A DNA stretch of 64,000 nucleotides from Cristatella mucedo. Lineage: Eukaryota > Bryozoa > Phylactolaemata > Cristatellidae. Numbering within the stretch: the stretch's first letter is position 1; each line of letters starts with the position of its first letter. A model generated the notes under the pieces. That model saw only the letters and a program-made list of their open reading frames with translations, searched no databases and was not told where the DNA came from. Shown here one piece after another: positions 58,793 to 64,000 of this stretch. Where the stretch lies: contig WPIO01000015.1 in the NCBI GenBank assembly GCA_009760855.2, positions 170,001-234,000 on the forward strand, given 5' to 3'. Position numbers and translations under genes: made by a program.

Positions 58793-59860
58793 AAGAGTAC
58801 CCACTCTAGCCACATTGAACCGAGCCTCGGACAGAAAGTGGGAGCTGCATGAGGTCTCTCTGGCTCCCTGCCCTGCGGCTGCCGTGTCGGTCGGTCTCTT
58901 TTCTGGACCCGTCCGTCGCGTGCGCCCGAGGTCGGCACGTCAGTGGCTGACCGGAGGAGCCAGTGCTGGGAGTGAGGAGGCATAGGGTGGCAGGTGCTGC
59001 CTCGGTGACCTGCTGCTACTGATTCGGCAGTAACGTGGCCGAGCAGCTGCCACAGCCACGGCTGGCTGGAGTCTATTCTAGCGGGGATCGCCGTGCCGGG
59101 CAGCCAGTGGCTACTGCCCCCAAGCGCTGCCCGCCGAAGTCGAGGTCGAGGCTGCCGCCTCGAAGATGTTCTCTGTAGCTCTCTCTCGAGACCCCGGTGC
59201 GGCCGCCTGCTGCGCCGCTCCTGCTCGTTTGCCAGGAGAATGGCTCGCGAGGAGAGGTGACTGGAGGCTTCCCCTACCGCTGCCGGGGTCATGAAAGTGA
59301 GAGATCAAAACGAGGCCGAGCTCCTGCAGAGCTTGGCTTGGTCGGCTCATGGCTCGAGGCGTCGTCCATGAGCGCGGTGCTTGCCTGCGTGTTTCGCTCA
59401 ATCAGCTCGGCTCGAAGCCCTCCAGGACAACCCTAGACCAAAGTAAGCTGCGAATTCATTACCTTGCTCAGACCGGCCACGTGCGACTGTAGCAAGTCCG
59501 CCCCGCCCAAGCTGGCTGCACTCGGCCCGAGGAACGCCCTGAAGCCTCGAACTCTACAGAAATCCTTGCGAGAGGCCACGGGCACAGCTCCAAGTGTCAG
59601 TAGGCTTCGTAGGAGGCTTTCGGAGCATGGCAAGTATTGAAGAAACTCGAGCGGTTAATTAACGAGTGACAATGAAAAAGCCATCAGCAACTGGCGGTGC
59701 CAACACTCCCACTTTACATTACATGACCTGAGCCGTTTTCTATGGATCAGCAAAGTAGATTCGCGATCCGCGTAGAAACGTAGCCAACGGGAGGACTTAC
59801 GTCAGCCGTGGAAGAGGTGAAGAAGAGTGGGCAGCCGGACTGCATACAATCTACTCTCTT

Positions 59861-59984
<124 letters not shown>

Positions 59985-60290
59985 AAGTCTGGTGGTGGTG
60001 GAAGTGTGCTTGTTTGGTCTTGCTTTTTGTCAGAACTCTTTACCGTACTAGTGGGATTACGGATAGGATGCGTGTTGGTAGAGGGTGCCTTGTGCCAGAG
60101 CTCTTGTATGCCGAGGACTATGCTTGGTAAATGGATACGGAACCCTAGCTTACTGCAGCAAGGCAATTCTTTGTAATTCAAGTGTCCCAGTCTTTATTTG
60201 GCCTAGTCAGTCACCTGATCTCAGCCCTATTGAGCGTCTGTGGGACAGGCTGGAGTGTTCACTTATAGTTGAGAACTGTGTCTGATCGTC
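59985..60290 (+). pseudogene. Tc1/mariner-type transposase remnant
   Basis: Encodes KSGGGGSVLVWSCF, then NPSLLQQGNSL, and after a frameshift VFIWPSQSPDLSPIERLWDR. These match the GGGSVMVWGCF, LxQQDNxxxH and WPxxSPDLNPIExxWD signatures of Tc1-like DDE transposases. In LLQQGN the catalytic second D is lost. Only the last third of a transposase is present; no terminal inverted repeats were recognised. Confidence 0.82.
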
Positions 60291-60899
60291 TCGGGCCTGC
60301 TTTTTGGTCGGATTAAATTAAGCAGTTGTGTGTGGGACTGCATAACTCCGGATATTTGCCGAAAGCCCACTGTGTCAATGCCCCGGAAAAGACGAGTTAT
60401 ACTGAACGACCTATATTGATTCAAGTATCCACTCGTGCATGTGTAGCCTCTGTTCTCATTGAAAATGGACAAAAAACCTCTTGCACACTCCAGTGTTGCT
60501 AGACGAAGATTTAGGCAATCGGCTGTCATATCGGCTGATGATGTGGCATGCGACCCTCGTAATTGCTTTGCGTTTGAGTGTGTATATATAGTGTGTATAC
60601 GAATGGCAAGCGTCCTTTAAAGCAAAAAGTGAAAAAACTGGCTACTTACATTTGAGAAACGTCTTTTAATCTGTTCGCCGAAGCGAACCGTAGAACCAGT
60701 CTCAAGACAGCAGCCTCTCATTGAAGACCGGCGGTAGGCTAGTCGAGTTTTTCCCTCCTGCAGCTTTGTGCTATAACGAGCAAAGGCCAGTCGCTGCGAA
60801 AGTACTGGCAGCTTGTGGCCGATTATTTCAGCTGCATACTATTCAATGTCGATAGTGTACTGTCGATGAGTCTTATCCAGAATCATGACAAGCGGCGGG

Positions 60900-60964
<65 letters not shown>

Positions 60965-60978
60965 GTGTGTGTGTGTGT
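60900..60978 (+). repeat. (TA)n then (GT)n array
   Basis: TATATATATA followed by about 68 bp of GT with one GCG interruption. Confidence 0.96.
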
Positions 60979-61034
60979 TTGTGTATGTTTGTGTTTCGTG
61001 CATGTGTCTGTGAAGAGAGAGTGTGTCTTTTTAT

Positions 61035-61398
61035 ATATTTCCGTCTGTAACGCCACAAAGCCATAAAGACTAAGTGGGTGTTACGCAGGAGAGTTGTGTA
61101 TAGCGCGCTCACAGCCTAAGCGGCTTTCGGTACGCATTCGGTAGCCAACAGACTTTGTCTCACGCAACAAAGAGAAAGTGGGAAGCATAGCAGAGTCGGA
61201 AGAGCAGTTGAGGTAGTGAGTAGCATAGAAGTAACAGCTCAGGACTGCTGAAAAGGATGAGCCATAGCCGGCAGTAGGAGAGTCGTTGTCGTTGCGTAAG
61301 AATTGTGGAAGCCAGCTCCACAGTCTAGGACCTGCAGAGCTAAAGCTTCTGTCGCCAACGGTCTTTCAAGCAGAAGAATGGAACAGCTAATTTCTTCA
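61035..61398 (-). mobile_element. LINE family B 3' fragment
   Basis: Minus strand: KKLAVPFFCLKDRWRQKL (frameshifted NKLAVPFLRLKTVGDRS), then the 3' UTR with GCTTTCGGTACGCATTCGGT and TTACGCAGGAGAGTTGTGTA. Confidence 0.88.
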
Positions 61399-61899
61399 AA
61401 GAATGAGAGGGAGAGAGAGACAGTAAATGGGAGCAATAGAACTGAGTGACTCTTTTTCCTTCGGATGTGATGGAGTGCCGCTGAATGCCGGCAGCAGCCA
61501 GCTGCTGCTGGCAGCTGACGGCACGTGGCAGTGCATCGTCCTGCTGTGGACTCGTGTCTTCCATGTGCTGACCAGACCCTGTTTGGCTCACCATCTGTAA
61601 ACTTTTGACACCGATGGCTAGCTTAGATCCAGTAAGAGCTAAATGTTCGATAGCATGCACTGCACTTGCCGGCTGCTCGAGCTGCTGTTTGAAGGGCTGC
61701 TTGTGGCCTCTCTTTCGCATGATACTGTGACTGCACACGCAGCACGAGTTTGCGAGCTGCACGAGTTTTCGTCTTCGTTTTGTGCTTCTAGCCTTTGCTT
61801 TCAGTTTCATGTGTGAACGTGCTAATGCTGATGATTCTGCTTGCATGAAACACATAATAAAGTATATCGATTTAAGCAACTATGTTTGTCTTTCCATAG

Positions 61900-61985
61900 C
61901 ATTGCTGATGAAATTGTCAATGTGACCTCTGAGGATGCCGCTGCACGGAAGCAGCTGGTTACTGACGCAGGTTACACTATCCAAG
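61900..61985 (+). CDS. ELAPOR: ELAPOR-like exon 15
   Basis: Residues 777-805 and one base. The acceptor TGTCTTTCCATAG is pyrimidine-rich; the donor is GTTAGT. It encodes IADEIVNVTSEDAAARKQL, then GYTIQ, in line with the family L-A-D-R-L-I-G-V-T-T-D-x-x-x-x-x-I at the centre of the MRH-like region. NVTS is a sequon. Phase 2 in, phase 1 out. Confidence 0.88.
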
Positions 61986-62505
61986 GTTAGTGGTCAGGCA
62001 AACGGCATATGCAGGTTGTGTAAGACAGGTTGCACGATGTTTCATTGCATGCCTGTTAATTCTGCCGTGTTTCTATTTCACTGCTCTTGAATTATTATAC
62101 TTTACCAAGCTAGTTGCTCACTCGTGAAAGCATAGCAAAACGATTAGCCAAGTCCGTGATCAATCGCAGTGGCTTTGCGCTGAAGTGTTCTCAGGGACCA
62201 GAATGTGCTGACCTTAGCATCTAGAATGCTAGAGAATCACAATCTTTGTTATGTTTGCTATTTCACCTATGACCTTTTCACGATAAGCATAAGACCTCGT
62301 GTGACCTTGTTGCTGCTCTGTAGCATCGAGAGTGACAGCATAACACCGGAAGATAGTGGCTGCTCTTGTCTGCCGTCGTGCGATTGTCTGCTGGCCGTGA
62401 TTCTACAGTGAGCTTATCGGACTGTTCCCTCATCTGCCTTATCACTCACTGCTGCTGTATATGCTTTCTGTCCGCGAGTATGCCGAATCACCCTTTTTGT
62501 TGCAG
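61986..62505 (+). other. Intron 15
   Basis: The donor GTTAGT and a strong acceptor frame 520 bp without recognised repeat or coding signal. Confidence 0.7.
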
Positions 62506-62545
62506 ACTCAGATGTGCTCATTCACTTGAAATATGTATCAGCATG
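62506..62545 (+). CDS. ELAPOR: ELAPOR-like exon 16 (40-nt microexon)
   Basis: About 13 residues with split codons at both ends: D-SDVLIHLKYVSA-W. The acceptor CCTTTTTGTTGCAG is excellent. The donor GTATGA is the only GT nearby that leaves phase 2, as exon 17 requires; an earlier GTATCA at 62534 would break the frame. The family segment I-P-D-V-I-F-F-Y-R is aligned by its D-V-hydrophobic core. Spacing to the GGRST motif in exon 17 is two residues longer than in vertebrates. The acceptor and phase are well supported, the exact donor less so. Confidence 0.72.
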
Positions 62546-62725
62546 GTATGACTCAAAAGCAAGCAAGCTGCAACAACCTGCTTGGCATGGCCGCTGCCTG
62601 CCACTTGATTCTGCCCCCTCCGTGCAGCGAGTCCAGCGAGTCGTTGCTGCTGCCGGCACTTCGGTGCTTCGGGGTTTGCTCGCGCCAGCCCCTCATTCAA
62701 CTTAGTCATCCTCCGCCTGTTGCAG

Positions 62726-62832
62726 GCCTACGCCAGCCTGCCCCGGCGGCCGATCGACCATTGTCACGCTGCTTTGCGACCCAAGTCAGACGGCTCAAGG
62801 CAGTGTCGAGCTACCGCCGAAATGCCCTGACG
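62726..62832 (+). CDS. ELAPOR: ELAPOR-like exon 17
   Basis: Residues 819-854 and one base. The acceptor is CGCCTGTTGCAG and the donor GTGGGT. It encodes ACPGGRSTIVTLLCDPSQ, then GSVELPPKCPDG across the junction. The family pattern C-S-S-G-R-S-T-T-I-R-V-R-C, then P-G-x-x-x-x-P-x-x-C-S-D-G-T-C-D-G-C, is clear, including the GRST motif of the MRH-like domain. The phase-1 end calls for a further exon encoding T-C-D-G-C or similar, which I did not find before 64000. Confidence 0.92.
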
Positions 62833-64000
62833 GTGGGTAAACAGATCGAAAACTCTTCGCTCGTGTTTTTTTATATCCGACTGCAAGCGCTTAGTAGTGG
62901 CCTCCTTTAAGGTGCAAGGCGCTGGCGCTCGCACTCAGAGAAGTGGAGTGAGAGCGCCAGATGCGCTCCCACTCCAGCTCCCACTCTCAGGATGTCAACT
63001 TTGATCCATTATGTTCAAAATGATGGCATGGGCGATGCTTGGGAGTTACGCCACTCGCCCCCTTTTTTAACAATTCTACGCAAATGCTGCAATATGCAGC
63101 CCACGTTCCAGGCTCCGAGAGCCGAGCTATTGCATGCATGCAAACAAGCGAGCAGCTGGATGTGTGTCTTTGCACCGCTGCGTGTAACTCCACAGTGTGG
63201 CCACAAAGACCAAGTGGGTGTTAGGCAGGAGAGCTCTCCACAGTGCACTCAAAGCCTAAGCAGCCTTCGGTGCGCATGCGGTAGCCAACAGTCTTATTAT
63301 CAGGCAAAAAAAGGAAAGAAAAGCGAAGCTGAATCGGGGGAGGCGCAGTTAGGGCAGTAAATAGCACGGAAGAGCTGAGCGGGACCCCTGGAAAAGATGT
63401 ACAAGAGGCAGCAGCAGCAGAAGAGAATGTGTCATTGCCGTGGAACTGTTGAATTGCATTCTAGTATCTTCGAGCAGCAGAGCCAAAGCTGCTGTCGCCA
63501 GCAGTCTTTAAGTGAGCAAATTGTGCAGCTCGATGTTATCGTCCCAAGCTCCCACCTGGGAAGCACGAAGAGGCTGCAAATGGTGAAGGATCGATGTGCC
63601 CGATGTGGAGTAGCCGAAAGATGTGTGGGGGGCCTTATAGGTCAGAGTTAGAATTCCCCATGATAATTCCATTGATGAATCAGATGCACAATTCTTGTAT
63701 ATCAATTCAGGCACGTGAGTGAATTTCGTGTATTTTAGGATCAATCTAACTGCCTTTGTAGGAGCAGTTGTAGAGACTTGATTGCTTTATGGGACAATCT
63801 CAAATGTGACGGCTAACTTTAGAGGCAGCTTCCTAACTGTTAAATGTCAGCCGTTCTCCAAGACGGCCCCCCCTACTAGCACACGGTTGCAGTATTGTGG
63901 CAGCTCAAACTGGGGTACGCAAATTCATGTCGTGTTTCAGTATTTGAGTCGAAGGGTGTAGGGTTTCCTATGAAGAGGATGGCAGATGTTATTGCCGATA
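62833..64000 (+). other. Intron 17, continues past window end
   Basis: Donor GTGGGT. A short duplicated GAGAAGTGGAGTGAGAGCGC-like stretch lies at about 62916-62990. A LINE B copy occupies most of the rest. No next exon was recognised to 64000. Confidence 0.65.
63180..63830 (-). mobile_element. LINE family B, longer C-terminal fragment, diverged
   Basis: On the minus strand it encodes FTHVPELIYKNCASDSSMEL, then ILTLTYKAPHTSFGY and PLRASQVGAWDDN, corresponding to the LHWLPV/VLTLTHKARHGLAPSYLAEL region of family B. The tail GGCTTTGAGTGCACTGTGGA and AACACCCACTTGG is at 63200-63265. It differs enough from the other B copies to be a separate subfamily. Confidence 0.7.

Overview
The window reads as animal nuclear DNA, most likely from an invertebrate. 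It carries one large, intron-rich, plus-strand gene embedded in introns full of CR1/Rex1-like LINEs, tRNA-derived SINEs and long microsatellites. No operon, CRISPR array, rRNA or intact tRNA gene was seen. The species cannot be named from the sequence alone.

The gene is an ELAPOR family member (ELAPOR1/ELAPOR2, formerly KIAA1324/KIAA1324L), a cysteine-rich type I membrane glycoprotein of the secretory and endo-lysosomal system. I could follow 17 coding exons from the signal-peptide exon (ATG at 3502) to an exon ending at 62832. Every junction has GT/AG borders, all reading phases agree, and the joined frame has 854 codons plus one base. The membrane segment and cytoplasmic tail lie beyond 64000. 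Exons are 40 to 300 bp. Introns range from about 150 bp to 11.3 kb. The exons lie at 3502-3588, 6263-6377, 7458-7647, 9313-9460, 20791-20874, 21046-21160, 21377-21526, 31117-31202, 31646-31928, 34864-35120, 40524-40810, 40960-41259, 45584-45716, 52151-52245, 61900-61985, 62506-62545 and 62726-62832.

Upstream (1-3372) there are two SINE/LINE tails, a CpG-dense tract at about 2031-2830, a TATAAAAG at 3291 and an acceptor-like site ending at 3372. The introns hold three LINE groups, called A, B and C here, which are all broken. Family A ends in a hairpin-forming tail plus (TTA)n. Family B has a distinct 3' end. Family C has a tandemly repeated 3' tail. There are two tRNA-derived SINE families. 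SINE2 carries the family A tail, so it probably borrows the family A machinery. SINE1 has its own tail with an internal palindrome. A Tc1-like transposase remnant, an AT-rich palindromic insert and a tRNA-Met-like relic are also present.

The most notable structure apart from the gene is the nest at 11570-14484: a plus-strand family A LINE is interrupted by a minus-strand family A LINE, which is interrupted in turn by a family B LINE, and a fourth short tail insert sits further down. I found no new multigene system. The items most worth a second look are the reconstructed gene, the nested and tail-sharing retroelements, the palindromic insert at 38423-38554 and an unexplained 319-codon antisense ORF at 39182-40141.
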